From an uncultured Eubacteriales bacterium (GTDB taxonomy: Bacteria > Bacillota > Clostridia > Oscillospirales > Acutalibacteraceae): a stretch of DNA of 64,000 nt. Below the pieces are notes generated by a model that saw only the letters and a program-made list of their open reading frames with translations, was not told the origin of the DNA and did no database searches. The stretch lies in contig UQEY01000007.1 of NCBI GenBank assembly GCA_900540235.1, forward strand, positions 1 to 64,000, read 5' to 3'. Numbering within the stretch: the stretch's first letter is position 1; every line of letters starts with the position of its first letter. Positions 33,990 through 41,331 of this stretch are shown here, piece after piece. The position numbers and the translations under genes were made by a program.

Positions 33990-35510
33990 ATGAAAAGAAA
34001 ATATAAAGCGTTATTAAGCTTGTTATTATCTGTAATTATAGTATTTAGTGCTTTTCCTATCCCTGCTCTTGCTGATAGTTCTTCAACTTTTAATAAAATT
34101 TATATAGGATGGGTTAATAGTTATGATGGTACTCTTTATTCATCTACTTATGATAGTCAGCCGCTTGCTGTTAGTGGTACTATAAGATATGGCAATCAAG
34201 CAGTACCTATTTATGCTCTTAATCAGTTTAAATTCGGCTCTTTAAGTGATAGTAATTTAATTTCCGTTAGTCAAGAAAGTACTGTTACTGTTTCTGCTGT
34301 TATTAATTTTAACTTTGTTAAGTATTCTGATATTCTTAGTTATTCAACTCTTGCTAATACTGAAAGCGGTGCAATAAAGTTTTCTAATGTTTCTTGTGAA
34401 AAAAGTGGCTCTAATTATAATTTAAAAATTAGTTATAATAATGTTCCTGCTGGTAAGTATTATTTTACTGTTCTTATAAAGTGTCCTTATTATGGGGATG
34501 CTTCTGCTTCAGGTCCTGCTAAATTTCTTATTCAGTCGGTTAATGTTTCTGTTGGTAGTTCTTCAAGTGCTTTTTTTAAAGATATACAAGAAAAGTTAAA
34601 AGGTTGGTTTAATGATTTATTTAGTTGGTTGAAAAATATTGCTGACGGTATTTCTAACGGCTTTTCAAATGTTGGTAGCTGGTTAACTAACTTAAATTCC
34701 TCAATCAAAGGCTATTTTAATAGCCTGTCAACGAGTATTAAAGGCTTTTTTAGTGAATTATCAACTAATATTAAAGGGTTCTTTAGTGACCTTACTAATA
34801 GCGTTAAATCGCTATTTTCAAATCTCACAACAAAACTTATTGACTTTAATAATAATATTAAGACTTGGTTTAAAAATCTTGGTGACGATTTATCTACTTG
34901 GTTTACTAATTTAGTCGATAATATTAAAGATTTCCTTAAAAAGGTAGGGGAATGGTTTACTACTTTATTTGAAAAACTTGGTAATTGGTTTAGTGATTTA
35001 TTCGCTAAATTGAAGCAATGGTTTGAAAATGTCGGACAGTGGTTTAAAGACTTATGGAATAATATAACTAATAAAGTTACTGAGATACGAACAGATTTAC
35101 ATAATTGGTGGGGAAGTCTTTTTACTCCTGAGGACGGTTTTTTTGAAGCCTATAAAACGAGTTTTGATGAATTCTTTAAGCAACATTTTGGAATACTTTA
35201 TCAAGTTGTAGATTTTTTCAAGTCGTTATTTTCTCAAATGACATTAATGCTTGACGGTGGCGGTAGTGGTGTTATTGAGTATGGCGAATTAGCGCTTCCA
35301 GCTAAACTTTTTGGTAAAAAAATAGTTATATTAAATAGCGGTAAATTTAGTTTTGATAATCTTATTAATTCAGACGATAGCGGACAACTTATTAATATTT
35401 CTGGTATGATTTATACCGTTACTTCTGTTATTATTTATCTTGCTTTACTTCTTCGTGCAAAGAAGATATTCGAGCAGATTATAACAAACGGTGAGGGGGT
35501 AGAAGATTAA
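33990..35510 (+). CDS. pIII-like adsorption/tip protein with 11-residue repeats
   Basis: A 506-residue protein with the layout of a filamentous-phage tip protein: signal peptide (residues 1-27, ending PALA), a Ser/Tyr-rich globular part (30-190), a long repeat region (about 195-375) and a C-terminal membrane helix (470-489) with a short tail. The middle is a run of 11-residue amphipathic repeats, such as SIKGYFNSLST, SIKGFFSELST and NIKGFFSDLTN, with W or F at fixed places. The repeats may form a long helical stalk. GGGGTAGGGG precedes the start. Confidence 0.72.
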   Translation: MKRKYKALLSLLLSVIIVFSAFPIPALADSSSTFNKIYIGWVNSYDGTLYSSTYDSQPLAVSGTIRYGNQAVPIYALNQFKFGSLSDSNLISVSQESTVTVSAVINFNFVKYSDILSYSTLANTESGAIKFSNVSCEKSGSNYNLKISYNNVPAGKYYFTVLIKCPYYGDASASGPAKFLIQSVNVSVGSSSSAFFKDIQEKLKGWFNDLFSWLKNIADGISNGFSNVGSWLTNLNSSIKGYFNSLSTSIKGFFSELSTNIKGFFSDLTNSVKSLFSNLTTKLIDFNNNIKTWFKNLGDDLSTWFTNLVDNIKDFLKKVGEWFTTLFEKLGNWFSDLFAKLKQWFENVGQWFKDLWNNITNKVTEIRTDLHNWWGSLFTPEDGFFEAYKTSFDEFFKQHFGILYQVVDFFKSLFSQMTLMLDGGGSGVIEYGELALPAKLFGKKIVILNSGKFSFDNLINSDDSGQLINISGMIYTVTSVIIYLALLLRAKKIFEQIITNGEGVED

Positions 35511-35779
35511 TGTTAATACAAAAACTTGCTACTATGTTCCGTTCTATTGTTTTTGGTTTACTCGGTTGGATAAATCTACCTAAAGCCGAGTTTTTAGATG
35601 AGGTAAAGGAGTTTTTACTCGGTGTTGTTGATACTGGTAGTAGCTTGGTACTATTTTTTGTACCGTCAAGTACCATTAAGATAGCGTTAGGTATTACTGC
35701 TACACTTTGTGTTTTTAAATATGGTTATTACCTTGTTATTTGGATAATGAAAAAAATACCAGTTGCTTCGGTTTCATAA
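35510..35779 (+). CDS. Phage minor coat-like membrane protein (pVI-like)
   Basis: An 89-residue protein with two to three hydrophobic segments (residues 9-20, 41-52, 58-78) and a basic tail. Its start overlaps the stop of the pIII-like gene (TAATG), an arrangement like gene III-gene VI in Ff phages, where pVI caps the same end as pIII. No further signature is visible. Confidence 0.55.
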   Translation: MLIQKLATMFRSIVFGLLGWINLPKAEFLDEVKEFLLGVVDTGSSLVLFFVPSSTIKIALGITATLCVFKYGYYLVIWIMKKIPVASVS

Positions 35780-35800
35780 TGTTGGACAGATTTTTAAAAA

Positions 35801-35846
35801 TTAAACGCATTGCGAGTACCTGCGTGAGCAGGTCGCAAGCGTTTAA
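35801..35846. other. Long bulged hairpin after the virion genes
   Basis: TTAAACGC, TTGCG and ACCTGC on the left pair with GCAGGT, CGCAA and GCGTTTAA on the right; the loop is GTGA and there are two small bulges. No T run follows, so it is not a standard terminator. It is a candidate packaging signal or single-strand origin. Confidence 0.5.
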
Positions 35847-35862
35847 TTAATGGGTGTTGATG

Positions 35863-36090
35863 ATGTTAGTTGAAAAAGTTGATATTGAGCGTATTAAGGC
35901 GCTTATAGATAGTTTACCGAGTAAAATGGAAATAGTCAGTATTGACCTTACAGACGGTTATAGCGTAAACTTGACAGCTGGTGAAACGGAGTTAAACCGT
36001 GTCAAGTTTGAAAAAGCTTTAAATCGTCTAAATGCTATGCTTGACTTATACGCTAAAATGGACGATAAAAACAAGCTACTCAATGAGTAG
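35863..36090 (+). CDS. Hypothetical phage protein
   Basis: A small acidic/basic mixed protein of about 75 residues starting MLVEKVDIERIKALIDSLP, probably helical at both ends. The start is uncertain among GTG 35854 and ATG 35860 or 35863. It is the last gene before the right end; its stop lies inside a perfect hairpin (36071-36095, ACAAGCTACT/AGTAGCTTGT). I recognise no family. Confidence 0.5.
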   Translation: MLVEKVDIERIKALIDSLPSKMEIVSIDLTDGYSVNLTAGETELNRVKFEKALNRLNAMLDLYAKMDDKNKLLNE

Positions 36091-36096
36091 CTTGTA

Positions 36097-36182
36097 ATTC
36101 TGTGCAATTAATTAGTAGGGGTTAAAGCTTGACTTTAATCCAAAAATTTGCTATAATTGCACAAAATTAATATTTTGTGCAA
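36097..36182 (+). repeat. Right end repeat of the prophage (attR candidate) with dif-like palindrome
   Basis: Colinear with the left repeat for 78 bases. Beyond it the palindrome TTGCACAAAA-N6-TTTTGTGCAA (36157-36182, N6 TTAATA) is complete, whereas the left end keeps only one arm. Two 10-base arms around a 6-base AT core is the layout of a Xer recombination site. The joined host site would carry the full palindrome. Confidence 0.65.
36129..36157 (+). promoter_or_regulatory. Promoter at the right prophage end, facing xerD
   Basis: TTGACT (36129-36134) and TATAAT (36152-36157), spacer 17. The transcript would pass through the palindrome and a leader of about 280 bases to the xerD-like gene. 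I see no riboswitch or terminator in 36183-36443, only AT-rich sequence. Confidence 0.65.
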
Positions 36183-36443
36183 TTAAGGGGAGTTTAAAAT
36201 CATAATTATTCCGTTTTGAAATAAATTATTGATATTTAACATATTATACCGATAATATCCGCAAAGAAACGATTAAACCATTCATTTGTAGGCGTTCAGT
36301 TATTTTTAAACGATAACTACATTGTTTTAAAAAATTCTATCGGATAAAATAAACGGTTTTATATTAACTGCTATCACGCATATAATAAACCAATTAACTA
36401 AAATTGCCAAAATGTTCATTTAATTCTAAGGAGTTAATCTAAT

Positions 36444-37418
36444 ATGCGTAAAGAAGAATTTGTTACATTACCTAAGCTTGTACAGCAATATCTTGTTTAT
36501 ATAGAAGCTATCAAAGGTCACAGTAAAAAATCTGTGCTTGAATATGCATCTGATTTGCGTACATTTTTCAGGTATATGGTAAAACTTAAAGGTTTATACA
36601 GTTTTGACACCGAAGATGAAAAAATTGATTTGTCCCCTATTGATTTGAATTTTATACAGAGTGTAAAACTTGAAGACGCATATCAATTTATGATTTATTG
36701 CAAAAATGTGCGCCAAAATAACGAAACAACACGAGCAAGACGAGTAATTTCTATTAGGCGATTTTATACATATTTGACGGATAACTTAGGTTTACTTGAA
36801 AAGAACCCGATGAAAAACCTTGATATTCCTAAGACTAAAAAATCACTTCCCAAATACTTAACTCTTGAAGAATCGGAAAAGCTTTTATCGGTAATTGACG
36901 GCAAGTTTAAGCAACGAGATTATGCAATCATAACGCTTTTTTTAAACTGCGGTATGCGTTTAAGCGAACTTGTGTCAATCGATTATAATGATATTAAAAG
37001 TGACGGAACTATCGTTATAACCGGTAAAGGAAACAAGGAAAGAACGATTTATTTAAACCAAGCCTGCATAAATGCCATTGCTGATTATATGGTAGTTCGA
37101 CCGCACGACGGAGTTAAAGACAGAGCATTATTTTTGAGTGCAAGAAACCAAAGAATAAGTAATAGAAGTGTTCAGCATATTGTTGAAACATATCTTAACA
37201 AAGCGGGTCTTGGCAACCGTGGTTTATCTGTTCATAAGCTTAGGCATACTGCGGCAACACTTATGTATCAACACGGTGATGTTGATGTACTTTTACTTAA
37301 AGAAATACTCGGACATGAAAACCTCAGTACGACTGAAATCTATACTCATATAAGTAATGATGCAACTAAAAAGGCGGTCGATTCAAACCCACTTGCCGGT
37401 GAAAAACCTAAATGGTAA
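36444..37418 (+). CDS. xerD: Xer-type tyrosine recombinase
   Basis: A 324-residue tyrosine recombinase. Catalytic residues are visible in order: Arg in NCGMRLSELVS, Lys in GKGNKERTI, His-x-x-Arg in HKLRHTAATL, His in LGHENLSTT and the Tyr nucleophile in EIYTHIS. The N-terminal SAM-like domain spans about residues 10-120. Adjacent spoIIM supports XerD/RipX, the chromosome dimer resolvase, since spoIIM and xerD are neighbours in Bacillus too. It could also act on the phage. AAGGAG precedes the start; the stop overlaps the converging gene by 11 bases. Confidence 0.85.
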   Translation: MRKEEFVTLPKLVQQYLVYIEAIKGHSKKSVLEYASDLRTFFRYMVKLKGLYSFDTEDEKIDLSPIDLNFIQSVKLEDAYQFMIYCKNVRQNNETTRARRVISIRRFYTYLTDNLGLLEKNPMKNLDIPKTKKSLPKYLTLEESEKLLSVIDGKFKQRDYAIITLFLNCGMRLSELVSIDYNDIKSDGTIVITGKGNKERTIYLNQACINAIADYMVVRPHDGVKDRALFLSARNQRISNRSVQHIVETYLNKAGLGNRGLSVHKLRHTAATLMYQHGDVDVLLLKEILGHENLSTTEIYTHISNDATKKAVDSNPLAGEKPKW

Positions 37419-38037
37419 CAACGCTTCTTAATAGCGTTTCAAGCAGAGCCGACAATGCAGATACAACAATTAAAACAGTGCCGTAAATCAAAAATTTTTT
37501 CATAGTCGGTTTAACATCAAGTTTATAATTTTCCTGATTTTTTGTAAGCTTAACAATCTGTTTTGACATATCAGAGCCGGTATTTATCGCAAATATGAGA
37601 ACAGTTAAAAATGCGGCGGCAAACGGTGCAATCATAAGTATTGCGTAACCTATGCCTTTTGTTTGGTAATTGATATATAGATACGCCGTCTGCATTCCTA
37701 CTTGAAAGCCGACAAGGCACGGAATTATATTAATTATTCCGTATCCGATTAAGCAAAACGAGAGAAAAACCGTTATTAAAAATAATGACATATAATTGCA
37801 AATATGTTCGCCAAAAAGCTTGGAAATATTTTCGTTTTCCGGTTTTAAAAGCGAATCAAGTGCACTGCTTTTGAGCAATCTGTAAAAAACTGTTCCGATT
37901 GCAAGAAAGCAGGAATAGAAAATAAGACTGTAAATTACTGTTTTATTTTCTAAAAAGATATTTTCAAAATCAATCTTTTTTTCTTGTTTGTCATCTAAGT
38001 TGAATTCTTTTTTTAATTCAATAGGTATGTCACTCAT
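37408..38037 (-). CDS. spoIIM: Stage II sporulation protein M-like membrane protein
   Basis: A 209-residue protein with a soluble N-terminus and five hydrophobic segments. The middle block GFQVGMQTAYLYINYQTKG and the following ILMIAPFAAAFLTVLIFAI resemble the SpoIIM family, part of the DMP complex that dissolves septal peptidoglycan during engulfment. The neighbouring xerD-like gene fits the Bacillus arrangement. Similarity by eye is moderate. Confidence 0.55.
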   Translation of the reverse strand: MSDIPIELKKEFNLDDKQEKKIDFENIFLENKTVIYSLIFYSCFLAIGTVFYRLLKSSALDSLLKPENENISKLFGEHICNYMSLFLITVFLSFCLIGYGIINIIPCLVGFQVGMQTAYLYINYQTKGIGYAILMIAPFAAAFLTVLIFAINTGSDMSKQIVKLTKNQENYKLDVKPTMKKFLIYGTVLIVVSALSALLETLLRSVVTI

Positions 38038-38038
38038 T

Positions 38039-38425
38039 TTATTTCCTCTTCCCTGCCGATATAACTCCTGTTAAAAATGAAACTGCAATAATTATTGCAA
38101 AAGAAATAAAAAACTGTACAAAGCTTTTATTAATAACAAGAAAATTCACAAGAGAAAATATTACTAACGGTATAATCGATAAAAAAGATAATATCGAAAT
38201 ATTGTTTTTAAAAGATTTTAAGCAGAAATAAGGCACAATAAAAGATGTTACTGCGCAAATTATGTAATCGCAGTATTTTATATAATCTAAATCTATATCA
38301 AATTTCAAAAATATAAGCGAAAACAAAGCGGAAGATAAAACAACCGTCACTAAAGTCAACAAAATCGACTTTATAATAAATTTAAATATTACGCTTTTTG
38401 CGTTTAAACTGCTTATTTTAGGCAT
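38039..38425 (-). CDS. TIGR04086 family membrane protein
   Basis: A 128-residue protein with four hydrophobic segments and a charged end GVISAGKRK. Small four-helix proteins of the TIGR04086 (YrzE-like) family sit next to yajC in many Clostridia, and this one lies 54 bases downstream of it. Function unknown. Confidence 0.65.
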   Translation of the reverse strand: MPKISSLNAKSVIFKFIIKSILLTLVTVVLSSALFSLIFLKFDIDLDYIKYCDYIICAVTSFIVPYFCLKSFKNNISILSFLSIIPLVIFSLVNFLVINKSFVQFFISFAIIIAVSFLTGVISAGKRK

Positions 38426-38478
38426 AAATAAACCCCCTGAATATAATTATTCAAGGGGTTATTTTTTTAGAACTCAAA

Positions 38479-38904
38479 TTACTTAGATTCTTTCTTGTCT
38501 TTATCAGAAGTTTCTTTGTTTTTCTTAGCTGCTTTCTTTTCTTTAGCAGCTTCTCTTGCAGCTTCAACTTCCTTTTGATGCTGTTCGTTTTTAGTTTTGT
38601 TAGTATTGATTGCCCAACGCTCAATTTTCATTTTGTTTCTGTCAGCACCGGTTTCAATGATAAGGTCGTTTTCACGAATAGTAACAACTCTGCCAACGAT
38701 ACCGCCGATTGTAACAATCTCATCACCGATTTCAAGAGCATTTCTCATTTCCTGTTCTTCCTTCTGGCGCTTCTTTTGCGGACGAATCATAAGAAAATAC
38801 ATAAGTGCAAACAAAACAACCATAAGCACAATCATTTGAATACTGCTTGACTTTTGGTCAGCACCTGATGCTGCTGTTTGAGCAAATAATAAGATAGATT
38901 CCAT
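38479..38904 (-). CDS. yajC: Preprotein translocase subunit YajC
   Basis: A 141-residue accessory subunit of the Sec translocase. I start at MESILLF (38904) since GGAGG lies nine bases upstream. A membrane helix (about residues 25-43) is followed by the family signature MIRPQKKRQKEEQEMRNAL and GDEIVTIGGIVGRV. The long Lys/Glu tail is usual. Confidence 0.93.
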   Translation of the reverse strand: MESILLFAQTAASGADQKSSSIQMIVLMVVLFALMYFLMIRPQKKRQKEEQEMRNALEIGDEIVTIGGIVGRVVTIRENDLIIETGADRNKMKIERWAINTNKTKNEQHQKEVEAAREAAKEKKAAKKNKETSDKDKKESK

Positions 38905-38974
38905 AAATTTAATTTCCTCCAATGATGTGATAAAAAGTATTATAAATTAAAACTATACATTTTGCAAGACTTTT

Positions 38975-40111
38975 CTAAATTCTTGTATCAAGTTTAACAC
39001 AAAATTCATTTTTATAGTCTGTAAATGTACCGTTGTCTAAGTTTTCTCTTATTTCAGCCATAAGATTATTGTAAAAATAAAGATTATGAATTACCGCAAG
39101 GCGCATACCGAGTATTTCATTACTCTTAAATAAATGGCGAACATAAGCTCTTGAATGTTTTTGACAGGTTGGACAATTACATTCTTCATCAATAGGCTTG
39201 TCATCCCTATCATATTTGGCATTGTTAATATTTATTATACCTTTTTTAGTAAATAAATGTCCGTGCCTTGCGTTTCTTGACGGCATTACACAGTCGAACA
39301 GGTCAACACCTCTGCTGACACCTTCAAGAATATTGCCCGGAGTACCGACACCCATAAGATATCTCGGTTTATCTTTTGGCGCATACGGTTCAACTGCAGA
39401 AATGATTCTATACATATCCTCTTTTGGTTCACCTACAGCCAAACCGCCTATTGCGTAGCCGTCAAGGTCCATTTTTGCAATTTCTTTCATATGCCAAATA
39501 CGAAGTTCATCATAAACGCAACCTTGGTTAATGCCGAAAAGAAGTTGATTTTTATTAATTGTTGTTTCCAAACTGTTGAGCCTTTCCATTTCAACCTTAC
39601 AGCGCTCAAGCCAGCGAAGTGTACGCTCGCAAGCTTCTTTGGCATATTTAAGAGTTGCCGGGTTTTTAACACATTCGTCAAATGCCATAGCAATAGTTGA
39701 ACCGAGATGCGACTGAATACGCATACTTTCCTCTGGTCCCATAAAGATTTTTTTACCGTCAATATGAGAATTGAAAGTAACACCGTCCTCTGTTATTTTG
39801 TTAAGCTTGGCAAGGCTGAAAACCTGAAAACCGCCGCTGTCGGTCAAAATAGGTCTGTCCCAATTTGTAAATTTATGAAGACCGCCCATATCATAAACTA
39901 AGTCATCGCCCGGTCTTACATGAAGATGATATGTATTGCAAAGCATAACCTGACAACCGATGTTTTTTAAATCATCAGTTGAAAGACCGCCTTTAATTGC
40001 GGCAGATGTAGCTACATTCATAAAAGCAGGCGTTTGAACAGTACCGTGAACCGTTTCAAATTGACCTCTTCTTGCCGCACCATCTTGTTTTAATAGTGTA
40101 TATTTAGCCAT
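38975..40111 (-). CDS. tgt: Queuine tRNA-ribosyltransferase
   Basis: A 378-residue enzyme exchanging guanine 34 for queuine or its precursor preQ1 in GUN-anticodon tRNAs. The nucleophile region is LTDSGGFQVFSLA near residues 89-101. The zinc site near the end has CNCPTC and the late His of AVIHNL. queA, the next pathway step, lies just upstream on the same strand. Confidence 0.96.
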   Translation of the reverse strand: MAKYTLLKQDGAARRGQFETVHGTVQTPAFMNVATSAAIKGGLSTDDLKNIGCQVMLCNTYHLHVRPGDDLVYDMGGLHKFTNWDRPILTDSGGFQVFSLAKLNKITEDGVTFNSHIDGKKIFMGPEESMRIQSHLGSTIAMAFDECVKNPATLKYAKEACERTLRWLERCKVEMERLNSLETTINKNQLLFGINQGCVYDELRIWHMKEIAKMDLDGYAIGGLAVGEPKEDMYRIISAVEPYAPKDKPRYLMGVGTPGNILEGVSRGVDLFDCVMPSRNARHGHLFTKKGIININNAKYDRDDKPIDEECNCPTCQKHSRAYVRHLFKSNEILGMRLAVIHNLYFYNNLMAEIRENLDNGTFTDYKNEFCVKLDTRI

Positions 40112-40134
40112 AATTACCTCATTTATATTGTGTT

Positions 40135-41160
40135 TTAGTAAATAAACATTGCATCGCCGAATGAGAAAAATCTATAACGCTCATCAACGGCTATTTTGTA
40201 TGCATTCATAACATGGTCATATCCTGCAAAAGCGGAAATGAGCATTATAAGTGTACTTTCCGGCAAATGAAAATTCGTTACAAGTGCATCGATACACTTG
40301 AATTCATAACCGGGATAAATAAAAATGCTCGTATCACCCTCATCAGCACAAATGCAGCCGTTTTTAGTTGCTACAGATTCAAGCGTCCTGCAACTTGTTG
40401 TGCCGACTGAAATAACTCTTTTGCCGTTTTTCTTGGTTTCATTAATCAAATCTGCCGTTTCCTTTGGCATAACATAATGCTCGGTATGCATAGTATGTTT
40501 TGTAACATCATCAACTTTAACCGGTCTGAAAGTACCTAAGCCGACATGAAGCGTTACATAACCTATTTTAACACCTTTCGCTTTAATTTCTTCAAGCATT
40601 TCTTTTGTAAAATGAAGACCTGCAGTAGGTGCGGCGGCAGAACCGAGATGTTCACTGTAAACAGTTTGATATCGTTCTTTGTCTTGCAACTTTTCTTTAA
40701 TATAAGGAGGAAGCGGCATTTGACCTATTTCATCAAGAACTGCATAAATATTAGCATCGCAGTCAAACTTTATAATTCTGTTACCGTCTTCAAGAACATC
40801 AATCACTTCACATTGAAGTTTACCGTCGCCAAAGTCAAATTTAGTACCTACTTTCGCTTTTTTACCAGGCTTACAAAGACATTCCCAAACAAGCGTTTCC
40901 TTTTGTTTTAAAAGCAAAAATTCAACTACAGCTCCTGTCTCCTTTTTTACGCCGAAAATACGAGCAGGAATTACCCTTGTGTCATTTAAAATAAGGCAAT
41001 CACCCTGTTCAAGATAATCGGTCAAATCTTTAAAAATCTTATGCTCAACTTCACCAGTTTCCTTATTTAAAAGCATAAGCCTTGAAGCATTTCTCGGCTC
41101 AATAGGTGTTTGAGCAATAAGTTCTTCAGGCAAATCATAATAAAAGTCAGAAGTTTTCAT
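40135..41160 (-). CDS. queA: S-adenosylmethionine:tRNA ribosyltransferase-isomerase
   Basis: A 341-residue enzyme converting preQ1 in tRNA to epoxyqueuosine. It begins MKTSDFYYDLPEELIAQTPI and has GSAAAPTAGLHFTKEML near residues 175-191 and the closing RFFSFGDAMFIY, all standard QueA features. It forms an operon queA-tgt-yajC-TIGR04086. Confidence 0.96.
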   Translation of the reverse strand: MKTSDFYYDLPEELIAQTPIEPRNASRLMLLNKETGEVEHKIFKDLTDYLEQGDCLILNDTRVIPARIFGVKKETGAVVEFLLLKQKETLVWECLCKPGKKAKVGTKFDFGDGKLQCEVIDVLEDGNRIIKFDCDANIYAVLDEIGQMPLPPYIKEKLQDKERYQTVYSEHLGSAAAPTAGLHFTKEMLEEIKAKGVKIGYVTLHVGLGTFRPVKVDDVTKHTMHTEHYVMPKETADLINETKKNGKRVISVGTTSCRTLESVATKNGCICADEGDTSIFIYPGYEFKCIDALVTNFHLPESTLIMLISAFAGYDHVMNAYKIAVDERYRFFSFGDAMFIY

Positions 41161-41191
41161 TCATAAATCTCCATATCTATGTAAATTTTGA

Positions 41192-41331
41192 TTGACATAT
41201 ATATATAATAAGTGTTATTATAACAAATAAATACGGAAGCAAACAAAAACTCAAGTGTTTGCAAACCGTCAACAAGTATTATATTGCATATTAACTTGTT
41301 TTACAAGTTTTTTTTAAGGAGATTACAGACT
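41192..41331 (+). promoter_or_regulatory. asd promoter and leader with terminator-like hairpin
   Basis: TTGACA (41192-41197) and TATTAT (41216-41221) are 18 bases apart. The leader of about 105 bases holds a hairpin GCAAAC/GTTTGC inside ACGG/CCGT, then AACAAGT, then AACTTG-TTTTA-CAAGTT followed by eight T, and directly the AAGGAG of asd. AACAAGT can pair with the left arm of the terminator, giving an alternative fold. The layout suggests attenuation of the lysine/diaminopimelate operon. Confidence 0.5.

Larger units (their letters stand above)
30358..36166 (+). mobile_element. Integrated filamentous phage (inovirus-like), about 5.8 kb
   Basis: Between the two end repeats lie an intergenic origin region, a divergent XRE repressor, a RepB-type Rep, a small membrane protein, an ssDNA-binding-like protein, a pVIII-like coat precursor, a terminator, a Zot/pI-type ATPase and four small to large membrane proteins, including a pIII-like one. 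Size and order match Inoviridae-like genomes. No transposase or own integrase is inside, so host Xer integration is likely. The next gene to the right is a xerD-like recombinase. Its genes are T-rich on the coding strand, unlike host genes here. Confidence 0.85.

Noticed and set aside
36078..36088. A fourth phage-repressor operator (ACTCA..TGAGT) inside the hairpin at the right end
   Set aside because: The spacer is one base instead of five and the match is explained by the hairpin's own symmetry.
30358..36166. The element as an integrative plasmid or conjugative transposon
   Set aside because: The RepB-type Rep would allow a plasmid, but a coat precursor, Zot-type ATPase and pIII-like protein are present, and no mobilisation relaxase, transposase or conjugation gene is.
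36234..36243. TATGTTAAAT on the minus strand, matching one half of the Escherichia coli dif site
   Set aside because: The other half site and core do not match, and an AT-rich 10-mer like this is expected about once by chance in a window of this size.
41222..41331. Lysine riboswitch before asd
   Set aside because: The leader is only about 105 bases and shows none of the five-way junction elements of that class.
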